A DNA stretch of 52,757 nt from Chloroflexota bacterium (lineage in GTDB: Bacteria; Chloroflexota; Limnocylindria; Limnocylindrales; CSP1-4), in the NCBI GenBank assembly GCA_016781485.1, contig JADDQH010000010.1:1-52757 (forward strand). Reading direction: 5' to 3'. Each line of letters starts with the position of its first letter. Position 1 is the first letter of the stretch. The notes beneath the pieces are model-generated. The model did no database searches, was not told the origin of the DNA, and saw nothing but the letters and a program-made list of their open reading frames with translations. Below are positions 45,341-52,757 of this stretch, piece after piece. Position numbers and translations under genes: made by a program.

Positions 45341-45808
45341 GTGGCGCGGCTGAGGGGATCGGAACCGCCCCCGACACGCACCGCCCGCGCCCACTCCGCT
45401 GGCGGGATCGTCATCAGGAAGGGCGAGAACGGCCCACAGCTCGTCCTCGGCCGGCGCAGACGAGCGCGGGATGGCGTCACGTGGACGCTCCCGAAGGGGA
45501 CACCGAACGCGGGCGAGACCGTGGAGCAGACGGCGCTGCGCGAGGTCGCCGAGGAGACGGGCCTCCAGGTCGAGATCGTCCGGCCCGTCGGGCCGATCGA
45601 CTACTGGTTCGTGCAGGACGGCGTCCGCATCCACAAGACCGTCCACTATTTCCTGATGGAGCCGACGGGCGGCGACCTGGCCGGGCATGACCACGAGTTC
45701 GACGAGGTCCGCTGGGTCGATATCGCCGAGGCGGAGCGGCTCATGAGCTTCGAGACCGAGCGGTCGATCGTCGCGCAGGCGGCGCCCTCGATCGCCTCGC
45801 TGGAGTAA
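45341..45808 (+). CDS. Nudix hydrolase
   Basis: A 155-residue NUDIX protein. The Nudix box G-x5-E-x7-REVAEETGL is at residues 53-75, with AGGIVIRKGENGPQLVLGRR before it and a WVDIAEAERLMSF segment after. It resembles MutT/Ap4A-hydrolase types; the substrate cannot be told from the sequence. GTG start at 45341, chosen because it begins just before the domain. It is seven bases ahead of gcvT and probably in the same transcript. Confidence 0.88.
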   Translation: MARLRGSEPPPTRTARAHSAGGIVIRKGENGPQLVLGRRRRARDGVTWTLPKGTPNAGETVEQTALREVAEETGLQVEIVRPVGPIDYWFVQDGVRIHKTVHYFLMEPTGGDLAGHDHEFDEVRWVDIAEAERLMSFETERSIVAQAAPSIASLE

Positions 45809-45815
45809 ACGGGCC

Positions 45816-46952
45816 GTGGCCGCGGTCGCGCCGCTCCTCGAAACCCCACTCACCGAACGCCACCGGATGTCGGGCGCGCGGCTGATCGACTTCAGCGGCT
45901 GGCAGATGCCGGTCCAGTACACCGGCATCGTGGAGGAGCACCGCAGCGTCCGGTCCGCGGCAGGCCTGTTCGACCTCTCGCACATGGGCGAGTTGTGGGT
46001 GAGCGGGCCGCAAGCTCCGGAAGCGCTCGCGTATGCCCTCGTGACGGACCCATCGCGGCTTGCCGTCGGCCGCGCGCACTACTCGATGATCTGCGCCGCC
46101 GACGGCGGGATCGTCGACGACCTCATCGTCTACCGCGTCGCCCAGGATCGCTTCCTCGTGGTACCGAACGCCGGGAACGCGACGACGGTCGCGTCCGAGC
46201 TGGACGCCCGCTTCGCTCGGTTCGAGGTGACGCTCGACGACGCGTCCAGGCGGACCGCCCTCATCGCCGTCCAGGGACCGCTCGCGCTCGAGGTCCTCGG
46301 TCCTCTCACCGACGCCGACGTCGCGTCACTGAAGTACTACGCGATGATCCCGGGAGTCGTCGCGCGCGTGGAGGCGTGGATCGCGAGGACGGGTTACACC
46401 GGTGAGGACGGGTTCGAGCTGTTCCTCGACTGGGACGCAGCAGCGAGCGTCTGGGACCGGCTGCTCGAGGCAGGGCAGCCGAGCGGGCTAGTCCCGGCCG
46501 GGCTCGGCGCGCGCGACACGCTCCGTCTCGAGGCGGGGATGCCGCTGTACGGGAACGACCTGGACCGCGACACGGATCCATTCGAGGCCGGGCTCGGCCG
46601 CGTCGTCAAGCTCGACAAGCCAGGCGATTTCGTGGGGCGGAAGGCGCTGGAGGCGATCGCGGCGTCCGGCCCACGGAAGCTGCTTGTCGGGCTCGTCGTG
46701 ATCGGCCGCGGGATCGCGCGTCACGGATACCCGGTGTTCCAGCCCGCCGGACACGATCCGATCGGGGTCGTCACGAGCGGGACGGCGTCTCCGACGCTCG
46801 GTCAGCCGATCGCGATGGCCTACCTTCCGCCCGCGTCAGCTGAGCCGGGTACGATGGTCGAGGTCGGGATCCGCGGCGGCCGCGTCGAGGCGAGGACCGC
46901 GACCCTTCCGTTCTACCGCCGCCCCAGCTCGACCGAGAAGCGCCCTACGTAG
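45816..46952 (+). CDS. gcvT: Glycine cleavage system T protein (aminomethyltransferase)
   Basis: A 378-residue folate enzyme releasing ammonia and methylene-THF from the aminomethyl-lipoyl H protein. Blocks: GWQMPVQYTGIVEEHRSVRSAAGLFDLSHMGE near residues 28-60, DDLIVYRV, ARTGYTGEDGFELF near 192, and LGARDTLRLEAGMPLYGNDLD near 230 with the conserved Arg and Asp. C-terminal barrel GVVTSGTASPTLGQPIAMAYL. First of the gcvT-H-PA-PB run. Confidence 0.95.
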   Translation: MAAVAPLLETPLTERHRMSGARLIDFSGWQMPVQYTGIVEEHRSVRSAAGLFDLSHMGELWVSGPQAPEALAYALVTDPSRLAVGRAHYSMICAADGGIVDDLIVYRVAQDRFLVVPNAGNATTVASELDARFARFEVTLDDASRRTALIAVQGPLALEVLGPLTDADVASLKYYAMIPGVVARVEAWIARTGYTGEDGFELFLDWDAAASVWDRLLEAGQPSGLVPAGLGARDTLRLEAGMPLYGNDLDRDTDPFEAGLGRVVKLDKPGDFVGRKALEAIAASGPRKLLVGLVVIGRGIARHGYPVFQPAGHDPIGVVTSGTASPTLGQPIAMAYLPPASAEPGTMVEVGIRGGRVEARTATLPFYRRPSSTEKRPT

Positions 46953-46996
46953 GGCGGACGCTCCCCACTGGATCAGCCGAGGAAGCGAGCACGCAC

Positions 46997-47380
46997 GTGG
47001 ACGTCCCCGAGGGACTGCGCTACACGGAAGAACACGAGTGGCTCCGGGTCGAGGGCGACGAGGCCGTGGTGGGGATCACCGCGTACGCCGCAGCCGAGCT
47101 CGGTGACATCGTGTTCGTGGAGCTTCCGACCGTCGGAACGGAACTGTCAGCGAGACAGACGTTCGGCGTCGTCGAGTCGGTCAAGGCCGTCAGCGACCTC
47201 TACTCTCCGACGACGGGGGCGGTGACGGAGGTGAACGAAGCGCTGTCGAGCCGACCGGAACTCGTGAACACGGACCCGTACGGCGAGGGCTGGATGCTCA
47301 GGATCCGGGTTGCCGATACCGGGGACGTAGAGCGGCTGCGGGACGCGGCCAGCTACTGCGAACTCATCGGGGTCGCCTGA
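46997..47380 (+). CDS. gcvH: Glycine cleavage system H protein
   Basis: A 127-residue lipoyl carrier. RYTEEHEWLRVEGDEAVVGIT at the N-terminus, and the lipoylation site ESVKAVSDLYSP with Lys about 63, as expected. The C-terminal part includes NTDPYGEGWMLRIR. It shuttles the aminomethyl group between the P, T and L proteins. GTG start with GAGGAAGC upstream. Confidence 0.95.
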   Translation: MDVPEGLRYTEEHEWLRVEGDEAVVGITAYAAAELGDIVFVELPTVGTELSARQTFGVVESVKAVSDLYSPTTGAVTEVNEALSSRPELVNTDPYGEGWMLRIRVADTGDVERLRDAASYCELIGVA

Positions 47381-47384
47381 GCCG

Positions 47385-48734
47385 ATGCCCTACGGTCCGC
47401 ACACGCCCGGCGACCGGGCGCACATGCTCGACGCGCTCGGCATCGATTCCGTCCAGGCGCTGTTCGAGGACATCCCGGCCCGTGTTCGCAGCGATGGGAT
47501 CGACCTGCCCGGGCCGGAACCGGAGCTCACCCTCGCCGGGCGCCTCGAGGCACTCGCGGCGCGCAACCGGGTCGGCCTCACCAGCTTCCTCGGCGCCGGT
47601 GCCTACCGGCACTACGTCCCGCCAGCCGTCGACGAGATCCTGCGCCGGGGCGAGTTCTACACCTCCTACACTCCGTACCAGCCCGAGATCAGCCAGGGGA
47701 CGCTCCAGACGATCTACGAGTACCAGTCGCTGATCGCGGAGCTGACCGGCCTCGACGTGGTTTCGGCCTCGCACTACGACGGGGCGTGTGCGACGGCCGA
47801 GGCGGCGCTGATGACAGTGCGTGCGACGCGTCGCCAGCGGGTCTTGATGAGCCGCGCGATCCACCGGCACTACGTCGACACGACACGGACCTACTTCGCG
47901 GCCGCGCGTCTGACCCTCGACGAGCTGCCGACCCTTCCCGACGGGACGACGGACCTCTCCGCCTTGGAGGCCGCCCTCGCGGACTCGGAGCGACCCGTGG
48001 CGGGCGTCCTGCTCGGCCACCCGAACGTCTTCGGGGTCCTCGAACCGATGTCCGAGGCGACTCGGCTCGCCCACGCCGCTGGCGCGCTGATGGTCTCGGT
48101 CGTCGAGCCCGTCTCGCTCGCCGTCCTCGCCACGCCGGCGGACTACGGTGCCGACATCTGCGCAGGGGAGGGCCAGCCGCTCGGCATCTCCCTCCAGTAC
48201 GGAGGGCCCTACCTCGGCATCCTCGCCTCGACCCAGGCGCTCGTGCGCCAGATCCCCGGGCGCCTCGTCGGGCGGACGAGGGACGTCGACGGGCGGCGGG
48301 CGTACGTAATGACGCTGAGGGCTCGGGAGCAGGACATCCGACGCGACCGCGCTGCGAGCAACATCTGCACGAACCAGGCGTTGTGCGCGCTCGCCGCCAC
48401 GGTGTACCTGGCAGCGATCGGCCCGCACGGCCTCCGTGACGTGGCCGCGCTCGGCGCCGCGCGCGCCAGAGAGTTGGAAAAGGCGCTGTCCGAGGCGGGC
48501 GTGCCCCGCGTCCACGCGGCGCCGTACCTCAACGAATTCGCGGTCCGGATCGAGGACGCGGAACGCGTCCACGCCGCGCTGCTGGCGCGCGACGTGGTCG
48601 CCGGGCTGCCGCTTGCGCAGTGGTACCCCGATGACCCGGAGCTCCGCGACGCGCTTCTGGTGTGCGCCACGGAGACCACGACGTCCGCCGAGATCCAGCG
48701 CTTCGCGACCGCGCTCGCGGAGGTGCGTTCGTGA
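47385..48734 (+). CDS. gcvPA: Glycine dehydrogenase (decarboxylating) subunit 1
   Basis: A 449-residue alpha chain of the two-subunit P protein. N-terminal YGPHTPGDRAHMLDALGIDS, then FLGAGAYRHYVPPAVDEIL, FYTSYTPYQPEISQGTLQTIYEYQ and LDVVSASHYDGACATAEA. It lacks the PLP lysine, which is on the other subunit. Start four bases after gcvH; the stop overlaps gcvPB by GTGA. Confidence 0.95.
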   Translation: MPYGPHTPGDRAHMLDALGIDSVQALFEDIPARVRSDGIDLPGPEPELTLAGRLEALAARNRVGLTSFLGAGAYRHYVPPAVDEILRRGEFYTSYTPYQPEISQGTLQTIYEYQSLIAELTGLDVVSASHYDGACATAEAALMTVRATRRQRVLMSRAIHRHYVDTTRTYFAAARLTLDELPTLPDGTTDLSALEAALADSERPVAGVLLGHPNVFGVLEPMSEATRLAHAAGALMVSVVEPVSLAVLATPADYGADICAGEGQPLGISLQYGGPYLGILASTQALVRQIPGRLVGRTRDVDGRRAYVMTLRAREQDIRRDRAASNICTNQALCALAATVYLAAIGPHGLRDVAALGAARARELEKALSEAGVPRVHAAPYLNEFAVRIEDAERVHAALLARDVVAGLPLAQWYPDDPELRDALLVCATETTTSAEIQRFATALAEVRS

Positions 48735-50401
48735 CCGACACGCTCGAGCAGACCACGAAGATCCCAGCCGGGGAGGGGAGCGGCACCGAGCGGACGAACC
48801 GCGAGCTCGAGGCCGCGGCGCGCGAAAACGAGATCTCGACGCCGGATCGGGATTTCACGGATGCGCGTGGCGCGCCGCACAGGGGCGACGGGATGGGTCC
48901 CAGGGCGGCCGTCGGGCCTTCGCCCCAGCCGACGCTCGCCGAGTTGTCGCGGCCGGGGCGAGGCGACGGGAAGCTACCGCATGCGCCCGCGGATGCGCTC
49001 GACGCGATCCCGGAGGAGCAGCGGCGCGCGCGGCCCCTCGGGCTGCCCGAGCTCAGTGAGCTCGAGGTGATCCGCCACTTCGTGAACCTGTCGCACCTCA
49101 ACTACGCCGTCGATACCGGCTTCTATCCCCTCGGCTCCTGCACCATGAAGTACAACCCCAAGATCAACGAGTGGGCAGCGAGGCTGCCCGGGTTCGCAGC
49201 GCTGCACCCACTCGCGCCGGACACGCTCGCCCAGGGGACGCTCGAGCTCCTCTACGAGCTGGAACGGATGCTCGCCGAGATCAGCGGCATGCGCGCCGTC
49301 ACGCTCCAGCCCGCCGCGGGCGCGCACGGAGAGCTGACCGGGATCCTGATGGCTCGCGCATACCACGAGTCGCGCGGCGACAGCGAGCGGAGCGAGGTGA
49401 TCGTCCCGGACTCGTCGCACGGCACGAACCCGGCAACCGCGTCGATGGCCGGCTACACGACGATCACCGTCCGTTCGGGGGCGGACGGAGGCGTCGACCT
49501 CGACGCCCTGCGGTCCGCGCTGGGTCCGCGGACCGCCGCAGTGATGCTCACCAACCCGTCTACGCTCGGGCTGTTCGAGCGCCAGATCGTCGAGCTCCTG
49601 GACGCCGTCCACGAGGCGGGGGCGCTCGCGTACATGGACGGCGCGAACCTGAACGCGGTGCTCGGCAAGTTCAAACCCGGCCAGGCCGGCTTCGACGTGA
49701 TGCACTTCAACGTCCATAAGACGTTCTCGACCCCGCACGGCGGTGGGGGGCCTGGTGCCGGTCCCGTCGGGGTGGGCGAGAAGCTCGTACCGTTCCTGCC
49801 CTCGCCGCGGGTGCTGCAGGAGGCGGATGGCTCGTACCGCCTCGAGCGATCGGGGGAGCGGCCCACCTCGATCGGAAGGGTCCGCAGCTTCCAGGGGAAC
49901 GTCGGCGTCCTCGTCCGCGGCTACACGTACATCAAGGCGCATGGTGGGTCGGGGCTGACGCAGGCGAGCGAGGACGCGGTGCTTGCCGCGAACTACCTGA
50001 AGCAGCGATTGGCGGGAAGCTACGAGATCCCGTACGACCGGGCATGCAAGCACGAGTTCATCGCGACCGCTCGCCCGCTGAAGGCAGCGACCGGCGTGCG
50101 GACGCTCGACGTCGCCAAGCGGCTCATCGACTACGGCTTCCACCCACCCACGATCTACTTCCCGCTGATCGTGGACGAGGCGCTCCTCATCGAGCCGACG
50201 GAGACGGAGTCGCTCGAGACGCTGGACGCGTTCGCCGATGCGCTCCTCGCCATCGCCGACGAGGCCCGCGAAGACCCGGAGACCGTGAAGAAGGCGCCGC
50301 ACACCGCTCCTGTGAGGCGGCTCGACGAGGCGACGGCGGCCCGCCAGCCCGACCTCCGCTGGAGTCCGATGACGGGAGCCGAGAGCCCCTGCCCCACCTG
50401 A
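48731..50401 (+). CDS. gcvPB: Glycine dehydrogenase (decarboxylating) subunit 2
   Basis: A 556-residue PLP-bearing beta chain. PLP Lys about 330 in HFNVHKTFSTPHGGGGPG; other blocks are YPLGSCTMKYNPKINEW, LQPAAGAHGELTGI and VIVPDSSHGTNPATA. The N-terminus has about 95 residues that are hydrophilic and Gly/Arg/Pro-rich ahead of the conserved part, longer than usual. It is coupled to gcvPA by GTGA. The L protein (lpd) is not in the window. Confidence 0.95.
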   Translation: MTDTLEQTTKIPAGEGSGTERTNRELEAAARENEISTPDRDFTDARGAPHRGDGMGPRAAVGPSPQPTLAELSRPGRGDGKLPHAPADALDAIPEEQRRARPLGLPELSELEVIRHFVNLSHLNYAVDTGFYPLGSCTMKYNPKINEWAARLPGFAALHPLAPDTLAQGTLELLYELERMLAEISGMRAVTLQPAAGAHGELTGILMARAYHESRGDSERSEVIVPDSSHGTNPATASMAGYTTITVRSGADGGVDLDALRSALGPRTAAVMLTNPSTLGLFERQIVELLDAVHEAGALAYMDGANLNAVLGKFKPGQAGFDVMHFNVHKTFSTPHGGGGPGAGPVGVGEKLVPFLPSPRVLQEADGSYRLERSGERPTSIGRVRSFQGNVGVLVRGYTYIKAHGGSGLTQASEDAVLAANYLKQRLAGSYEIPYDRACKHEFIATARPLKAATGVRTLDVAKRLIDYGFHPPTIYFPLIVDEALLIEPTETESLETLDAFADALLAIADEAREDPETVKKAPHTAPVRRLDEATAARQPDLRWSPMTGAESPCPT

Positions 50402-50406
50402 CCCGA

Positions 50407-50431
50407 CCCCCGCTCGTTGCTCAGGCGGGGG
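50407..50431. terminator. Hairpin after gcvPB, next to the following gene's start
   Basis: CCCCCGC and GCGGGGG, separated by 11 bases, form a 7-bp GC stem ending eight bases before the next ATG. There is no T-tract; it may act as a weak terminator or sequester the G-rich ribosome-binding region. Confidence 0.35.
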
Positions 50432-50438
50432 GCGATCG

Positions 50439-52460
50439 ATGAGACGACGCAAGGAACGGGACGGGCGGGTCGCGGCGCTGCTCTTCGCGGTGGCGCTCGC
50501 CACCGCCGGCTGCGTCGAGGGGTCGCTTCCGCCATCGCCTGCCACCGCCCCTCCTGCCGGCACGACCGGCGAAGCCCGGTCGCTTCCTTCGCCGACGGGA
50601 CCCCGGCGCGCGCTTGCCATCGCCATCCCCGCCGAGCCCGGGGATCTCACGCCGGTGGCGACCGACGAAGCGACGAGCCGGGTGAACGCGCTCATCTACA
50701 ACGCGCTCTACCGGCTCGACCATCGGTTCGCTCCCCAGCCCGATCTGGCGGCGGGCCCGCCACGCGTCTCGGAGGACGGGCTGACGTGGACGGTCGAGCT
50801 GCGGCCAGCTGTCACGTTCCACGACGGAACGATGCTGGGGGTGGATGACGTCACCTTCACGTACCGGCTGGCTCTCTCGCCCCATTGCCCGTTCGGCGAG
50901 GAGCGCTGCGAGGACGTTCGGGAACAGCTGCGCGGCGTGACCTCCGACGGGGAACGGACGGTGAGGTTCGCGCTCCGGGAACCTGCCGCGCAGTTCCCGG
51001 CGACGGTGCTCGCCCAGCTCGCGATCGTCCCCGAACGCGCCTCGCTCCGAGCCATCGAGCGGCTCCTCGAGCGAGCCCGTGGCATCGAACCCGCGGCCCT
51101 GGTCGGGCTGTCGGATCGGATCGCAGCGACGACGAACGCCGACGCCTGTCTCGTCGACTCTCCTCCGCCCGCGTGCTCGCTCGCCTTCTACCTCCCCGCC
51201 ATAGAGGAGCAGCTCACGGGCGCGGGGGTGGCGCTGCCCGAGCGGAGCCGCTTCAAGGACATCGACGGGAAGCTCGATGCGGACGCGTACGCCGAGTCGC
51301 TGCTTGAGGATCTCCGTTCCCTTGTCGCCGCGCTTACCGCTCGCGACACCGACCCGGCCGCGGCCGCCTACCCGCTGACCGACCTCGGGCGCTCGCCGGT
51401 CGGCACCGGTCCATACGTCTTCCGCTCGTACGTCCCCGGACAGGCGGTCGAGCTGACGCGGAACCCCGCATACTTCGGCGGCCTCGTCGTGCCCGACGGC
51501 GCCCGCGTCGTCATCGTCCCCGAACCAGGCGCGGCGGCGACGGCCCTCCAGACCGGTGACGTCGACTGGCTCCCCGAGCTGGCGCCTGACCAGGTCCCGG
51601 TGCTCGCGGCCGACCCGGGCCTCCGCGTCGGAAGTCACGCTCGTCGTGCCGTCCTTGAGATCGTCTTCAATGTCCGACCGGGGCGCGTCTACGCGCGCCG
51701 TTCAGCGCGGCGGGCGTTCGCCGGGTGCATCGATCGGGACGCGATCGTCAGGGAAGCGTCCGGCGGTCGGGGCATCGTCGCCCACAGCCCGATCCATCCG
51801 GATTCCTGGGCCTACTCGTCGGTCGAGGTCGCGCGCCGCGATCCCGGTCGCGTCCGTCGCGCGCTGGAGGACGCCGGGTGGCGGCTCGGGGCGGACGGGG
51901 TCTACGCACGGGACGGCCAACGATTGAGCAGCCAGCTGTTCGTCCGACACAGCCGCGGTGACGAGCTCGCACTCGCGCTGTCCGCCAGCGAGCAGCTACG
52001 GGAGTGCGGGATCGAGCTGCGCGTCGAAGAGCTCGACGTCGCGGGCGAAGCGCTGCTGTCGCAGATCGCCTACCCCAACGAGTTCGAGACGGTTCTCCGT
52101 ACCCGCGAGCTGGGCGTCGATCCCGGCACCGACCTCTCCGTGTACGACAGCGCCCGGATCACGACGGAGTCGAACCCCGGTGACGCGAACTTCGGCGGCT
52201 GGGACTCGCGCGAGACGGACCGTCTGCTCGAGCGCGGCCGGCTCGAGGTGGACCAGGTTCGGAGGCGCGACATCTACGGAGAGCTCCAGCAGCTCATCGC
52301 ACGGGAGCTGCCGGTGTACCCCCTGTGGTACGAGGTCGGCCACAGTGGGCTTTCGCGGAGGGTGAGGAGCGAGCGGGGGATCGACCTGCGGCGGTTGCGC
52401 CACGACTGGGCGATCGATACGTGGCGGCTGGAGGGACGGGGATCGCGGCCGGGAGGATAA
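50439..52460 (+). CDS. Peptide/oligopeptide-type ABC transporter substrate-binding lipoprotein
   Basis: A 673-residue exported protein of SBP family 5. Signal peptide with basic start and lipobox ATAGC (Cys about 24). The family motif is seen in DEATSRVNALIYNALYRLDHRFAPQPDLAAG near residues 70-100, WTVELRPAVTFHDGTMLGVDDVTF near 115-138, and GTGPYVFRSYVPGQAVELTRNPAYF near 322. A segment of about 100 residues (about 205-305) containing several Cys is an insert relative to typical members. No permease or ATPase gene is seen within the window downstream. Confidence 0.88.
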   Translation: MRRRKERDGRVAALLFAVALATAGCVEGSLPPSPATAPPAGTTGEARSLPSPTGPRRALAIAIPAEPGDLTPVATDEATSRVNALIYNALYRLDHRFAPQPDLAAGPPRVSEDGLTWTVELRPAVTFHDGTMLGVDDVTFTYRLALSPHCPFGEERCEDVREQLRGVTSDGERTVRFALREPAAQFPATVLAQLAIVPERASLRAIERLLERARGIEPAALVGLSDRIAATTNADACLVDSPPPACSLAFYLPAIEEQLTGAGVALPERSRFKDIDGKLDADAYAESLLEDLRSLVAALTARDTDPAAAAYPLTDLGRSPVGTGPYVFRSYVPGQAVELTRNPAYFGGLVVPDGARVVIVPEPGAAATALQTGDVDWLPELAPDQVPVLAADPGLRVGSHARRAVLEIVFNVRPGRVYARRSARRAFAGCIDRDAIVREASGGRGIVAHSPIHPDSWAYSSVEVARRDPGRVRRALEDAGWRLGADGVYARDGQRLSSQLFVRHSRGDELALALSASEQLRECGIELRVEELDVAGEALLSQIAYPNEFETVLRTRELGVDPGTDLSVYDSARITTESNPGDANFGGWDSRETDRLLERGRLEVDQVRRRDIYGELQQLIARELPVYPLWYEVGHSGLSRRVRSERGIDLRRLRHDWAIDTWRLEGRGSRPGG

Positions 52461-52492
52461 CGGACCGCTATCGCGCCTTATCCGAGGCTTCC

Positions 52493-52523
52493 TTGACACC
52501 CCTTTTCGTTGCAACCGTATAAT
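52493..52523 (+). promoter_or_regulatory. Promoter of the last gene
   Basis: TTGACA (52493-52498) and TATAAT (52518-52523), both perfect consensus, with a 19-bp spacer, the strongest-looking hexamers in the window. It leaves a leader of about 120 bases. Confidence 0.7.
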
Positions 52524-52651
52524 GCCGCTCTTGCGGTCCCGCGTGGGAGACGTCTGCCAGTGCGAGCAGATCGTGTCGGGGGCCGCGAGAAGGGCGGAAG
52601 GGCGCCAAAGCGGCTGCCCGACGCCGAAGACAGGCAGGAGGAAGGAAGCCG

Positions 52652-52757
52652 ATGAGTCTTCGGACTCGACGAGGGCTGGCGTCGCTGGCCTCGCTCATGT
52701 TCGTGGCGTCCGCGTGTGGCGGCGGCACGACGCAAGCACCCGCTGGTGGTGGCGGTG
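52652..52757 (+). CDS. Lipoprotein, 3'-partial
   Basis: The first 35 residues of an exported lipoprotein: MSLRTRRGLASLASLMFVAS then ACGGG, with lipobox VASAC and a Gly/Thr-rich linker, as in ABC substrate-binding proteins. ATG with GGAGGAAGG ahead. The gene runs off the right edge. A second solute-binding protein next to the first is plausible. Confidence 0.75.
   Translation, partial: MSLRTRRGLASLASLMFVASACGGGTTQAPAGGGG

Noticed and set aside
44985-45353. Open frame of 122 codons starting at an ATG that overlaps the DUF2520 stop
   Set aside because: Translation is rich in Arg, Ala and Pro without a fold-like pattern and overlaps the better supported Nudix start.

Overview
The window is about 53 kb of high-GC bacterial DNA with very tight gene packing: many ATGA, GTGA or TGATG stop/start overlaps and frequent GTG or TTG starts. 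Gene content (a split methylmalonyl-CoA mutase next to an actinobacterial-style acyl-CoA carboxylase, a two-subunit glycine decarboxylase, a divergent ParB, a dcw cluster interrupted by yjbQ) suggests a Chloroflexota-type organism, perhaps of the Limnocylindria/Ellin6529 kind. That assignment is inference from style and content, not from a marker-gene tree.

Layout. (1) 1-2.4 kb: the 3' part of a menaquinone/ubiquinone methyltransferase, a stretch with gene remnants, a YggT-family membrane protein and a small hypothetical protein. (2) 2.4-4.2 kb: parA-parB on the minus strand. A 16-bp perfect palindrome occurs three times between 2.9 and 10.7 kb, one copy inside parB, and is my candidate for a divergent parS centromere. 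Two DnaA-box-like sequences lie upstream of parA. (3) 4.4-10.5 kb: a propionyl-CoA to succinyl-CoA set (carboxyltransferase, biotin carboxylase, biotin carrier, mutase large subunit, epimerase). (4) 10.7-16.7 kb: sucCD with a coupled receiver-only response regulator on the minus strand, divergent from sdhCDAB. Together (3) and (4) carry propionyl-CoA to fumarate. (5) 16.7-18.9 kb: an RNase HI-methyltransferase fusion, RNase P RNA and a small Cys-containing protein. (6) 19.1-37.4 kb: a division and cell-wall (dcw) cluster: mraZ, rsmH, a small basic protein, ftsL-like, ftsI, murF, mraY, murD, ftsW, murG, murB, ddl, ftsQ, ftsA, yjbQ, ftsZ, yggS, yggT. murC and murE are absent, and mraZ is preceded by 10-bp direct repeats that look like a MraZ operator. 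(7) 37.5-40.6 kb: tRNA-Val(CAC), a lipoprotein, a bidirectional terminator and a secreted BNR/sialidase-like protein. (8) 41-44 kb: aconitase. (9) 44-50.4 kb: a Rossmann/DUF2520 protein, a Nudix hydrolase and the glycine cleavage genes gcvT-gcvH-gcvPA-gcvPB. (10) 50.4 kb to the end: a peptide-type ABC substrate-binding lipoprotein and the start of a second lipoprotein.

The main points for follow-up are the three-copy palindrome around parAB, two genes whose only nearby start is a CTG overlapping the upstream stop (CTGA), promoters placed so that transcripts would be leaderless, the RNase H-methyltransferase fusion, and the missing murC/murE. I saw no insertion sequence, prophage or CRISPR array.
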